From NCBI RefSeq assembly GCF_001659605.2, contig NC_035174.2, positions 23,820,027 to 23,884,026 of the forward strand: a DNA stretch of 64,000 bases. Direction: 5' to 3'. The notes below the pieces were generated by a model. The model was not told the origin of the DNA. It worked only from the letters and a program-made list of their open reading frames with translations, and searched no databases. The translations under genes were made by a program, and so were the position numbers. Positions 9,682 through 22,011 of this stretch are shown in pieces (position 1 is the first letter of the stretch; the number at the start of each line of letters is the position of its first letter). The DNA is from Manihot esculenta. Lineage: Eukaryota; Streptophyta; Magnoliopsida; Malpighiales; Euphorbiaceae.

Positions 9682-11521
9682 TTAAAATAGATAGGGATAT
9701 TGCTGAAGCATCGACTCCCGTGTCTCCCAGGTGCACTCTTCTAGGTTGTGGTGGTTCCACAGGACTTTCACCATTGGTATCTCCTTGTATCTCAGCTTTC
9801 TAATCTGGGTGTCAATGATCCGTACTGGCTGTTCCACATAAGTGAGATCTCCAAGGATCTCTACATCAGGTTCACTGAGAACCTTACTCGGATCCGACAC
9901 AAACTGTCTCAACATAGAAACATGAATTACCGGGTGAATTCGTTCCATCGATGCAGGTAAATCTAGCTTATACGATATAGGCCCGATTTTCTGCAAGATC
10001 TCAAAGGGACCAATGTACCGTGGAGCTAATTTACCCTTCTTTCCAAAGCGAACCACTCCTTTCATCGGAGACACCTTGAGCAATACCATATCCCCCTCCT
10101 GGAACTCTATCTATTTCCTACGGATGTCTGCATAGCTCTTCTATCTGCTTACAGCTGTTCTGATCCTCTCTCTGATAATAGGCACTAACGTGCTGGTAAT
10201 CTCAACTAACTTTGGCCCTGCAAGAGCCTTCTCTCCTACTTCTTCCCAGCAAACAGGTGTTCTGCACTTCCTCCCATACAGAGCTTCATAAGGAGCCATC
10301 CCTATGCTAGCATGATGGCTGTTGTTGTAGGCAAACTCCACCAGAGGTAGATGCTGCCTCCAAGAACCGCTAAAGTCTAACACACACATTCTCAGCATAT
10401 CTTCTATGGTCTGGATGGTCCTCTCTGACTGACCGTCTGTCTGTGGATGGAAAGCAGTGCTGAAATCCAATCTTGTGCCCATAGCAGCGTGCAAACCCCG
10501 CCAAAACCTGGAGGTAAACTGAGGTCCTCTGTCTGACACGATGGACACAGGAACTCCATGCAGCCTTACTATCTCTTCTACATATAACTGCGCCAACTTG
10601 TCCACAGAATAGTTGCTCCTGACTGGAATGAAGTGAGCAACTTTAGTCAGTCTGTCCACAATCACCCATATGGAGTCTAGTTTGTTGGATGTCACCGGTA
10701 ACCCTACTACAAAATCCATAGCTATGTTCTCCCATTTCCACTCTGGAATCGACAGTGGGTTAAGCATTCCAGCTGGCTTCTGGTGTTCTAGCTTCACCCT
10801 TTGACATGTCTCGCAGGCTGACACAAACTGTGCCACGTCCCTCTTCATCGCTGGCCACCAATACACCCTTCTCAGATCTTGATACATCTTGGTGGCTCCA
10901 GGGTGAACACTATACCTCGCACTATGAGCTTCTCTCATAATGTCTTCCTTCAAACTGCTATCATCTGGTACATATAATCTCTTACCGTGACAGAGAATCC
11001 CCTCACTGTCAAATCTGAACTCTGCATTGTTGCCAGACTGAACAGTCCTGGCAATCTTCACTAACTCAGGATCTTCGTGCTGTTTCAGAGCCACTTGCTC
11101 TAGAAACACCGGTGTAACTCTAATCTGTGCAATCAAAGCACCTGTACCAGATAACTGCAACTGTAGCCCTTCATCCATGAGTCTGTAAAAGTCCTTCACC
11201 ACCGGTCTTCTATCTACTGAAATGTGGGATAAACTGCCAAGTGACTTCCGGCTTAAGGCATCAGCTACAACATTAGCCTTACCCGGATGATACTGGATCT
11301 TGCAATCGTAATCACTGAGCAATTCTACCCACCGTCTCTGCCTCAAGTTTAACTCTCTCTGACTCAAGATGTGCTGCAGGCTCTTATGATCTGTGTAGAT
11401 TCACACTTTACCCTATAGAGGTAATGCCTCCACATCTTAAGTGCGAAGATAACAGCTGCCATCTCCAGATCGTGTGTCGGGTTATTCAGCTCGTGCTTCT
11501 TCAGCTGTCTAGAAGCATAAG
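9682..11521 (-). pseudogene. T0 pol remnant (RNase H, integrase, chromodomain)
   Basis: The minus-strand frame encodes RNase H, then integrase with the zinc-binding region (about 10930-10790), catalytic core ([32 protein letters not shown]), GPY/F-like [11 protein letters not shown] and the C-terminal chromodomain ([15 protein letters not shown]). It ends at 9682, before a purine-rich tract adjoining the LTR. A CAG-to-TAG stop lies near 10112 and a 1-bp deletion near 11400 shifts the frame in RNase H. RT, protease and gag are missing because A1 inserted at 11521. Its product would cut and join cDNA into the genome if intact, but this copy is broken. Confidence 0.88.
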
Positions 11522-13362
11522 TGACAGGAGCGGTTGTCGAAGCCGGTCAAAAATAACCTTCTTGGTTACCTACAAATTACAACTGTAGACAGTGGTGAAG
11601 GATCGTATCCACAGAGAATTGATTACTTATTTATTCAACTCAATCAAGACCAATAGAACTAATTGAAAGCGCAAGTGAAAGCAAGTGATCAAACAAAAAT
11701 AGAAACAAGTGCAAGGAAAGTAAAAAGGGGGATTTTGAGATGATTTGATTAACAGCTAATAAAAGTAATTAAAATAGTAAGAAATCTAAATTAAGAGAGA
11801 AATCAATAAGAGAAAGGTCTAGTTGAAGATATGGATCCACTTTGGTTGTTTGGATTGATCATTGAAACATGGTTACCTTGATTGATTCAATAGGTTGGTT
11901 ATGGGGGTGGAAGACGCTTCTCACCACCATGTCTTTCCGTATGAATAAACTGATTAGGGAACGTCCTCTAATCAATTACTAATCAACAAATTGCCAAGGA
12001 ACGTCCTTAGGCCATAGGCATCAAAACAATTGCCAATTGCATGAAGAACAAGAAAGATCCAAACCCTAACTATTCAAACGCATGAGATGATGTTAGATCA
12101 TGCAATTTCTTGGGTTTTTACACCAAGTGTTCTATGGACAGAATATTTCCAGCAATTACGGACTAACAAATATCCTAATCCAACAATCAATTAACTTTGC
12201 AATTAAGAGTCAAGTGGCCAATTTGATCTAAACAACAAAGCAATCATAGAATCAAAGCACAATTGCATGAATATTGAATAAAATCAAAGACAAAAGTTTC
12301 TGTTCAGATCTCACAACCTTTTAAACAACCTTAGTTTCAATCAATCCTCAACTAGAAAGAAGGTTTCAGCCACTCATGGCTGAACCAAAACAGAAAAATA
12401 AAAGAAAAGGAGAAGATGGAAGAACCGATGGTGGCGAAAGTGGTGGAGGAGCGGCGGCCGAACCTTGGAGAGGTTGGGAGATTCAAAATCTGCCTTTCTT
12501 GTCTTCTTGAAGCCTTTAAATATGTCTTGAGAGGCTGCCTAGGGTTTCATGGAAGTCCAGGAGACTTTTTGAGGCTGTCCAAAGTGTCCTTGGTGTTGCA
12601 TGTGCCTTGTTTGTGCATGTATGAAGGCAAAAACGAGTTGCATGTGATGGAGGGCAAGTGGGGGCACTTTGGTCTTTTTACTTGCTGCCCAAGGTCTCCA
12701 AGATGTTGCCTAAAGGGTTAAGAGGCTGCCCATGCACTAATAAGGAAGGGGGAGACTCCTTTTGAATTTTGAATGTGCATGGCACTAAGTAGGAAGCATT
12801 TGATCTTTGGATTTTCTTTCCTTAATAAGGGGGATCTTGAAATCCAATAATTGAATGTGACTATTGAAGATTTGGATCTCAAGATATTTCCCTTATTTGG
12901 CTCCTCAAATATGGCAACTTTGGATATGGCTTCTTGAACAAGGAAGGAGTGCAATAGAGCGCATTTTCGGCTGCCTAAGTTGAGTTTCAGAGGCTAGAAT
13001 TTTGGAGGTTCGGCGGCCGAAGGTTGGGATTCGGGGGCCGAAGGTAGTGGACTTTCGTCTCTGTCTGCATGGTTCGGCCACCGAAGGTTGCCGCCGAAGG
13101 TGGTCCACTTTCGTTTATGGAGTCCTCTTTCGGCCGCCGAAGGTTGCTGCCGAAGGTGGTCCACTTTTGGCTTCCGAAAGTTGCCTCCGAAGGTTGCTTC
13201 TCTAATTTTGGCATCTTTTGGCATTTTTAAGAGTATTTTCTCCAAATTGTCTCTTCACACCTAATACTTGCAAAACATGATTAAAACCACAAAATTAGGT
13301 AGACTAGGTGCAAATAAACATCAATAAGAACATGAAAATATGGACTAAAATATGCTCTATCA
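11522..13362 (-). repeat. A1 3' LTR (Athila)
   Basis: This 1.84-kb Athila LTR on the minus strand runs from TGACAGGAGCGG (its 3' end) to GCTCTATCA (its 5' end). The left flank ATAAG (11517-11521) belongs to T0 pol; the matching right flank is lost. Unlike A0 it carries a TTCGGCGGCCGAA-type array at 13008-13200. It has the common hairpin near 12364 and a TATA-like TATTTAAAG near 12515. Confidence 0.88.
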
Positions 13363-14355
13363 AATACCCCCACACTTAAGCTTTTGCTTGTCCTCAAGCA
13401 AACAAACATAGTCAAATAAGCTTTCTTCCTTTAGATCCTTATTACCACTTAAGCTCATACTCTAGACACCCATTTTGAAGCATTGCAGTGAAGAATATAT
13501 GCATGAAGATTACTTACCTCTTTTCCTTGTTTCCCTTTGCTTACCATGGCTAGGATTTGTTTTCCTCAAGAGAGATCATGCACATTAATTTGTTAGGACT
13601 TTTTCTAACTTTTGGATTGACTTGCCCTTACCTTGAAGTACTTTATTCAGGCTTTTGCTCTTTAGATCTTGCTTGGAAAGGTTACCAACCTATTTTTGAT
13701 TTGGAGGTTTATATTTTTCAGTTGGTCACCTATCCAAGTGGCTACTAGAATTTGTGCTTTTGAGGTCTTTGCCTTTGCTGAATTTTCTTTCTCTCAATGA
13801 TTTGGGCAAATCAACACCAATTGCTAAAGCAAGTCATGTTAAGTTCATTCACACAATTTCAATTTATTCTCAATCAATTGAGGGTCATCAATATATTTTT
13901 CACCATGGCAAACTCAAAGATTCAATTCAAAAGGCAATTCTCAAGCATGAATACAACTCACTGCAAGTGATTCAACATAAGTTTAAAGAGTTATCACATC
14001 AATGGGGTCATGGAAAGAAAAACTCATCTAACATAGTTCATCAGTTTGAGTAGAGCAAAACAAAAAGGAGAAGAAAAAGGTTGTGGTTGTGTGTGTTTTA
14101 TTGAAAGCATAAACAAATTAAAATTTAACTGTAGCTAATTAACTAAAAAGGGCTTAAAAAGAAAAAATTTTTTGCATCTGAAAGCATGAGAAAACATGAG
14201 AAGAGTAGAAGAAGAGAAGAAGAAGGAAGAATGAAGAAGAGATATGCACCCCCACACTTAAATCATGCATTGTCCTCAATGTAAAAGAGAAGAGAAGAAA
14301 GAGAACACAAGAAACTGAGTACTTCCCTGGGGTGTGGTGTGCGTGGCATGATCCT
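13363..14355 (-). other. A1 non-coding 3' internal region
   Basis: Nothing convincing is encoded between the RNase H end and the LTR. The sequence is homologous to the A0 and A2 3' regions. The polypurine tract appears on the plus strand as the pyrimidine-rich AAATACCCCCACACTTAAG just after 13362. Integrase, expected here, is absent. Confidence 0.7.
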
Positions 14356-17300
14356 CTAGGCAGAATGAGTGACGAACAGATGTTCGTCTGGGAATTCTTC
14401 TTTGACTGGGCATGGTGCAGAACTAGAGGGAAGTTGGCTGAGGTGGTCTGCCACAAGGTTTTCTTTGCCCTTTTTGTCTCTTATCTCAAGATCAAATTCT
14501 TGTAGAAGTAGGATCCACCTAATGAGCCTTGGTTTTGCTTCTTTTTTTTTGATCAAGTATCTCAAGGCTGCATGGTCAGAATAGACAATGACTTTGGTTC
14601 CCAATAGATATGGTCTGAACTTCTCCAAAGCAAATACAAGTGCCAAGAGCTCTTTTTTAGTTGTTGTGTAGTTGCTTTGTGTAGAATCCAATGTGCGAGA
14701 GGCATAGTGAATGACATGTGGTGAGTTTCCCACACGTTGCCCCAAAACTCCTCCTACTGCATAATTGCTTGCATCACACATGATTTCAAAAGGTAAGTTC
14801 CAGTCAGGCCCTTGAATAATTGGAGCAGTCACAAGCAATTCTTTAATCAAATCAAACGCCTTTTTGCAGTCTGCATCAAAGTCAAATGTTACATCTTGTT
14901 GGAGCAATCTGCATAATGGCAAAGTGATTTTTGAGAAATCTTTGATGAATCTTCTGTAGAATCCTGCATGTCCAAGGAAGGAACGGATGTCTCTAACATT
15001 CGTGGGGTAAGGCAGATTTTTGATGGTATCTACCTTAGCTTTGTCCACTTCTATGCCCTTAGCTGAAATGACATGAACTAAGACCGTACCTTGATTAACC
15101 ATAAAATGACATTTTTCATAATTAAGCACAAGGTTAGTCTCAATGCATCTTTGTAAGATCCTTTCTAAATTGGTAAGACATTCATCAAAAGAATTTCCAT
15201 GAACTGTGAAGTCATCCATGAATACCTCAATTGTCTTACCCACATAGTTAGAAAATATGCTCATCATGCATCGCTAAAAAGTGGCAGGTGTATTGCATAG
15301 TCCAAATGACATTCTTCTAAAGGCAAAAGTGCCAAAAGGGCAAGTGAAGGTAGTCTTCTCCTGGTCTTCTGGAGCAATTGGAATATGGTAGAAACCTGAA
15401 TATCCATCAAGACAACAATAGTGAGTTTTACCTGCAAGCCTTTCTAGCATCTGATCAATGAAAGGCAGTGGGAAGTGGTCCTTCCTTGTTGCAGCATTGA
15501 GCTTCCTATAGTCCATGCATACCCTCCATCCATTTTGAACTCTAGTGGGGACAAGTTCCCCTTCAGCATTTGGAACAATGGTGATTCCAGTTTTCTTTGG
15601 AACTACATGTACAGGGCTCACCCATTTGCTATCAGAGATTGGGTAGATGATTCCTGCATCAAGGAGCTTGACTATCTCTTTTTTCACTACCTCCATCATG
15701 GGTGGATTCAATCTTCTTTGGGCATCTCGGACTGGCTTGCACTCATCCTCCATATGAATTCTATGCATGCAGGTGGAGGGAGAGATACCTTTGATGTCAT
15801 CAATGGTCCATCCTATGGCTCCTTTGTGTTTTTGTAGTACCTTCAAGAGGCTTGCTTCTTCTTGTTGGCTCAATTCATTGGACACTATTACTGGGAGTGT
15901 CTTGTTTGCTCCCAAGTACATGTATTTCAGATGGTTTGGAAGAGGCTTCAGATCAGAAGGTGGTTGCAAAGGAGGTTCGGAGGAGCTTGCTTGTGATGGA
16001 GTCTGCTGGGTGAGGTTCGGCGGCCGAAAAGGTTCTGGGTTCGGCGGCCGAATCTCTTCAGTTTGTGGAGTGAGCTTTGGCGATGGATTCGGCTTCCACA
16101 AGTCAGTGGGGTTTTGCGGCCGAAAGATGTTCGGCGGTCGAAGAACGTCTTCTTTCTGCACAGTGTTTTCCTGAAGTGTTGCGACAGAATCCGGTTCCTG
16201 AGGAGCAATAGGGTTCGGCAGCCGAAAGTGGGCTATGTTCGGCGGCCGAAAGTGGGCTATGTTCGGCGGCCGAATGTCTTCTGTCTGCTTGATCTCCACT
16301 TGCTGAATGTTGCAGATTGTTTCCTTTAGTTTCAGATTTTCAATCCTGCAAAGATCATCATCTAGAACAGAATCTTGATTTTCATTAAACACATCTTGGC
16401 TCAAACAATCAATAATATCAAGACCATAAAAAGGGGACATATCATGTGGATATTTCATGGCATCATACACATTGTACTTTATGACTTCCCCTTCAAATTC
16501 CATGGTAAGAGTACCATCATGCACATCAATTTTTGTTCTAGCAGTACTAAAGAAAGGACGTCCAAGAAGGATGTCAGAAGTAGTATTGCAACTATCTTCC
16601 TTAGTATCAATCACATAAAAATCAGCAGGAAAGACAAGTTCATCTACTTGGACTAAGACATCTTCTAAAACACCTATGGGATATACCACAGATCTATCAG
16701 CCAATTGTATCACAACCCTTGTTTCTTTGAGTGCACATGCATTGAGAGATTTATAGATGGAGAGAGGCATGACATTAATAGATGCACCAAGATCACAAAT
16801 GGCTTTCTTGATACCAACATTCCCAATTTTGCAAGAGATAGCAAACATACCTTTGTCCTTGCATTTGGTAGGGAGTTCTCTTTTAATAACAGCAGTAACT
16901 ACCTCACCTACACTTACTTTCTCTTTTTCAGCTAGCTTTCTTCTGTTGGTGCACAACTCTTTCAGAAATTTGGCATACCTTGGAATTTGCTTGACAGCAT
17001 CTAGCAGTGGTATGTTGATCTCCACTTTTCTGAAAGTCTCAAGGATCTCCTTTTCCTCTTTTTCTTTTTACGTTCTTTCAAATCTTTTTGGAAGAGGAGG
17101 TGGGATGTGAAAGTTCACCTTTGGATCAGCCTTGTGTGTAGGAGGTGGTTCAGGTTGAGATGGAGAGGCTTCATGTGGCCTTGGTTCTACCTCTTGCTCA
17201 TGATTAGCATCTTGAAGCTCTTTGCCACTTCTCAAAGTAATAGCACTGACATTTTGTCTGGGATTGGTTTCAGTTTGAGAAAGGAGCTTACCTTGGGTTT

Positions 17301-17468
17301 GTAGCTGGCCTATAGAGGTGGCCATTTGGCTTAGGTCTTGTTGCATGCTTTGCATGGTGTTCACCATGGTTTCCATCATTGTTTGCATGATCTTCTCAAG
17401 GTTCTGATTTGGATTTGAAGGTGCTGGTTGGGCTTGACTTCTTTGGTAACTTTGGTAATTCTGATCAT
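14356..17468 (-). pseudogene. A1 gag end-protease-RT-RNase H, copy 1 (two nonsense mutations)
   Basis: This minus-strand frame is collinear with the intact 1002-codon frame at 22012-25020 but is broken. A TAA replaces a Gln codon near 17060, and a TAG replaces CAG near 15273, inside RT. Readable parts are the gag C-terminus (17388-17068), protease with CDLGASINVMPLS (about 16790), an RPPN-rich linker (16275-16015), RT with FMDDFTVHG (about 15220) and RNase H with DASNYAVGG (about 14780). The frame ends LFVTHSA and no integrase follows. The linker has one more 8-residue repeat than copy 2. The upstream gag is lost at the junction with T1. Confidence 0.92.
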
Positions 17469-17588
17469 TGCCATGATTTAATACATGTGCATTAATGTTA
17501 TGCTATGTATGTGATGCGGGTTCATCTGTTTCCACATGAACCATATGATGCTGATGTTTTGTGTATGTGTCGTTTTTCAGTAATCAGG

Positions 17589-20264
17589 ATGAGAGGTACT
17601 CGTCGATTTGCACGATTGATTGGAGTCCCATCAGAAAATGAGGGCATGGATGACTGTCCCCCTGCATTTCCAAGGGTAATGTCCTGTAGATCTAGCAGGG
17701 AGAGAGTGTTAAGGAACCCTAGAAGGTCTTTTGATGGAAGCAGAAGGGGTGCAATTCAGGGAGGAGTGTCAGTTGAGGGGGATGAAATGGAGGTTGACCA
17801 GAGAAGGGGTGGAAGCTTAGGTGTGAGCATGTCTGAGGAGGGCATGGGAGAATCTCAAGGAGGCACTCAGGTCTCGGGGTTTGCTCAACCACCCCAATAT
17901 CAACCCTTTCCACAGGGCCCCGGTTATTTGATGGGAGGTACATCGGATTACCCCAGTTTCAACCCTTATCCCTCTTTCATGCCTTACCCTCCTTTCTATC
18001 CACCATATCCCCAGTATTCCATGTATCCACCCTCACCTTTCTATCCAAATGTAGCAAACCCTAATCCAGGGAATGTTGCACCTCCTCCACCACCCCCTGA
18101 ACCTGTAGCTCCTGAAGTCCAAGTACCTAAACCTAGCTCATATGGAGGGAGCAGAGTGAAGATGACTGATTACTTGAAGCTGGATACTCCCAAGTTCAAG
18201 ACGAGAGATGATCCATTTGAGTACCTAAAGACAGTAAAGATGATTACAAATGAGTTAGGGGCAGATGATTGTAGAGCCATTCAGATGGCGGGGTTCACAC
18301 TCAAATGCAAGAAGGCCCGTGAGTGGTTTAAAAACTATGTGGACCCGAGATTGGACAGTTTAACCTGGGAGGAGTTTGCTAATGAATTTGTAGGATGGGC
18401 TTTTCCTGATAGCTCAAGGGAATTGAAGATAATTGAGTTTGAACAGTTGAGGCAGATTGATGAGATGAGTGTGGATGAGTTTACAGACAGGTTTTTGGAG
18501 CTATTGCCGTTTGTGGAACAACCCTATGATACGAACCAGAAGAAAGTAAGGAGGTATACCATGAGGCTCCACCCTAGGTATTCCTCCCTAATTCTTGCAG
18601 CAGAGAGGGAAAGCTTCCACACTATTATGGATGCAGCACAGAAGATGGAGGCTAGTGCCATCATTCAGGGGATGGTTAAGCAGTCAGTGGCGCAGTCCTC
18701 GGGTTCGAAGACCCCGGGCGGGGGAAAGTTAGATCCCTCTTCTCTGAGTGTAGCAGCTTCAGGCAGTAAGAAGTAGGGCAGATCTAAGACCAAGAAGAGC
18801 AAGTTCCGAAACCGTTTGAAGTCAGGTCTGGGTTTAGGTGGTGGCTCGAGCTCAGGTTTAGATGGTACAGAATGCATGAGGTGTGGGAAGCCGCACAAGG
18901 GAGTGTGTCGGTTTAGGACGATGGCCTGCTTCAGGTGTGGGCAAGAGGGACACATGGCTCGGGAGTGTCCTAGGGCACCTTTTATGGTACCATTCCAGGA
19001 GACAGCTTCCGGTAGTGTGGCTCAGCCAGTAGCTCCAGCCGCGACTCAAGGCAGTGGTAGAGGCTGGGGGAGAGGGGCAGCCTCTTCCTCAGCAGGTTCC
19101 TGAGGTGAAGGTCCATCAGCTCCAGCTCGGATCTTCACTATGATACAGCAGGAGGCGAGCACATCCAACACCGTGGTGTCAGGTAATCTCATCATTGGTT
19201 GTTCAGATGTGTATGCTTTAATGGACCCTGGTGCATCTCATTCTTTTGTTGCTTCGAGAGCCGTAGAGAGGTTGGGTTTGATAGTCTCTGGGTTAGAGTG
19301 TCCCCTCTAGGTCAGTGGACCCAAGTGTGATCCATCAGTGGCAGAGTCAGTCTGCCGGTATAGTCCAGTGTTTGTTGAGGGTAGATGCCTTCCAGCGGAC
19401 CTTGTGGTTCTAGACTTGACGGATTTTGATATCATTCTAGGGATGGATTGGCTATATGCTCATGGTGCTACCTTGGACTGCAGAGACAAGGTAGTCAGGT
19501 TCAGAGATCAGGATGGGTCAGAGGTTGTCTTCAGAGGAGACAGGAGGGGTACACCTATAGGTTTGATATCAGCCCTACAGGCTCATAGGTTGCTCAGGAG
19601 AGGTTGTCAGGGGTTTCTAGCTCACGTGAGAGAGCTGGATAGTCAGGTTAGGGAGCCCGCCTCAGTGCCCGTGGTCAGAGAGTTTCCAGATGTCTTCCCA
19701 GATGAGCTTTCAGGACTACCACCTGCTAGGGAGATAGAGTTTGAAATAGAAGTAATGCCTGGAACCAGACCAATCTCTATCCCTCCCTACAGGATGGCAC
19801 CAGCAAAATTGAAGGAGCTAAAGGAGCAGTTGCAAGAGTTGGTAGACAAAGGCTTCATCCGACCGAGTACCTTGCCTTGGGGTGCTCCAGTGCTGTTTGT
19901 GAAGAAGAAGGATGGATCCTTGAGACTTTGTATCGACTACAAGCAGTTGAACAAAGTCACTACCAAGAATAAGTATTCGTTACCTAGGATCGACGATCTA
20001 TTTGACCAGCTAGCAGGAGCAGGTTGTTTCTCCAAGATAGATATGAGATCCGGGTACCACCAGTTGAGAATAAGAGAAGAAGATGTGCCGAAGACGGTAT
20101 TCAGGACCATATATGGGCATTATGAGTTCCTAGTAATGCCATTCGGGCTAACCAATGCCCCTGCAGCAATCATGGATCTCATGAACAGAGTGTTTAGTCA
20201 GTATCTGGATCACTTTGTTATTGTCTTTATTGATGATATCTTAGTGTATTCCAGAAATGCAGAG
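17589..20264 (+). pseudogene. T1 gag-pol fragment, copy 1
   Basis: The Tekay frame begins MRGTRRFARL (ATG 17589), preceded by a TTTTTCAG acceptor-like site. It covers the gag domain, two zinc knuckles (CMRCGKPHKGVC and [14 protein letters not shown], about 18870-18970), protease ([10 protein letters not shown], about 19220) and RT up to [13 protein letters not shown], where the duplicated unit ends. The frame never shifts but has TAG near 18774, TGA near 19101 and TAG near 19307. The 5' LTR and primer site are missing. The 18774 and 19307 stops are shared with copy 2; the TGA is private. Confidence 0.92.
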
Positions 20265-21018
20265 TTGGTGTTGCATGTGAAGGCAAAAACGAGTTGCATG
20301 TGATGGAGGGCAAGTGGGGGCACTTTGGTCTTTTTACTTGCTGCCCAAGGTCTCCAAGATGTTGCCTAAAGGGTTAAGAGGCTGCCCATGCACTAATAAG
20401 GAAGGGGGAGACTCCTTTTGAATTTTGAATGTGCATGGCACTAAGTAGGAAGCATTTGATCTTTGGATTTTCTTTCCTTAATAAGGGGGATCTTGAAATC
20501 CAATAATTGAATGTGACTATTGAAGATTTGGATCTCAAGATATTTCCCTTATTTGGCTCCTCAAATATGGCAACTTTGGATATGGCTTCTTGAACAAGGA
20601 AGGAGTGCAATAGAGCGCATTTTCGGCTGCCTAAGTTGAGTTTCAGAGGCTAGAATTTTGGAGGTTCGGCGGCCGAAGGTTGGGATTCGGGGGCCGAAGG
20701 TAGTGGACTTTCGTCTCTGTCTGCATGGTTCGGCCACCGAAGGTTGCCGCCGAAGGTGGTCCACTTTCGTTTATGGAGTCCTCTTTCGGCCGCCGAAGGT
20801 TGCTGCCGAAGGTGGTCCACTTTTGGCTTCCGAAAGTTGCCTCCGAAGGTTGCTTCTCTAATTTTGGCATCTTTTGGCATTTTTAAGAGTATTTTCTCCA
20901 AATTGTCTCTTCACACCTAATACTTGCAAAACATGATTAAAACCACAAAATTAGGTAGACTAGGTGCAAATAAACATCAATAAGAACATGAAAATATGGA
21001 CTAAAATATGCTCTATCA
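20265..21018 (-). repeat. A1 LTR, partial (copy 2)
   Basis: The 5' portion of the Athila LTR on the minus strand, corresponding to 12590-13362. The distal part was cut off by the duplication breakpoint. It carries the same GC-rich palindrome array at about 20664-20856. Confidence 0.92.
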
Positions 21019-22011
21019 AATACCCCCACACTTAAGCTTTTGCTTGTCCTCAAGCAAACAAACATAGTCAAATAAGCTTTCTTCCTTTAGATCCTTATTA
21101 CCACTTAAGCTCATACTCTAGACACCCATTTTGAAGCATTGCAGTGAAGAATATATGCATGAAGATTACTTACCTCTTTTCCTTGTTTCCCTTTGCTTAC
21201 CATGGCTAGGATTTGTTTTCCTCAAGAGAGATCATGCACATTAATTTGTTAGGACTTTTTCTAACTTTTGGATTGACTTGCCCTTACCTTGAAGTACTTT
21301 ATTCAGGCTTTTGCTCTTTAGATCTTGCTTGGAAAGGTTACCAACCTATTTTTGATTTGGAGGTTTATATTTTTCAGTTGGTCACCTATCCAAGTGGCTA
21401 CTAGAATTTGTGCTTTTGAGGTCTTTGCCTTTGCTGAATTTTCTTTCTCTCAATGATTTGGGCAAATCAACACCAATTGCTAAAGCAAGTCATGTTAAGT
21501 TCATTCACACAATTTCAATTTATTCTCAATCAATTGAGGGTCATCAATATATTTTTCACCATGGCAAACTCAAAGATTCAATTCAAAAGGCAATTCTCAA
21601 GCATGAATACAACTCACTGCAAGTGATTCAACATAAGTTTAAAGAGTTATCACATCAATGGGGTCATGGAAAGAAAAACTCATCTAACATAGTTCATCAG
21701 TTTGAGTAGAGCAAAACAAAAAGGAGAAGAAAAAGGTTGTGGTTGTGTGTGTTTTATTGACAGCATAAACAAATTAAAATTTAACTGTAGCTAATTAACT
21801 AAAAAGGGCTTAAAAAGAAAAAATTTTTTGCATCTGAAAGCATGAGAAAACATGAGAAGAGTAGAAGAAGAGAAGAAGAAGGAAGAATGAAGAAGAGATA
21901 TGCACCCCCACACTTAAATCATGCATTGTCCTCAATGTAAAAGAGAAGAGAAGAAAGAGAACACAAGAAACTGAATACTTCCCTGGGGTGTGGTGTGCGT
22001 GGCATGATCCT
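21019..22011 (-). other. A1 non-coding 3' internal region, copy 2
   Basis: A near-identical copy of 13363-14355. I see no gene in it. Confidence 0.7.

Larger units (their letters stand above)
7434..11521 (-). mobile_element. T0: truncated Tekay chromovirus
   Basis: On the minus strand the visible part is a complete 3' LTR (7434-9597) and the pol end: chromodomain, integrase and part of RNase H. At 11521/11522 it is interrupted by Athila A1. The left flank GATAT (7429-7433) lies in the Tat-like gag, so T0 inserted there. The second LTR and gag are not in the window. Confidence 0.85.
12590..20264. repeat. Unit 1 of a 7.6-kb tandem segmental duplication
   Basis: The unit spans part of the A1 LTR, the A1 internal region and the first part of T1. 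It is repeated almost exactly at 20265-27896, with a constant offset of 7656 and then 7632. Length differences are a 19-bp deletion just inside unit 2 and one 24-bp repeat unit fewer near 16230. Unit 1 ends abruptly in the Tekay RT at GCAGAG (20259-20264). Confidence 0.95.

Noticed and set aside
12416..12721. 101-codon plus-strand frame near 12.4 kb
   Set aside because: It lies inside the A1 LTR antisense to the element and has no domain or conservation beyond the LTR itself.
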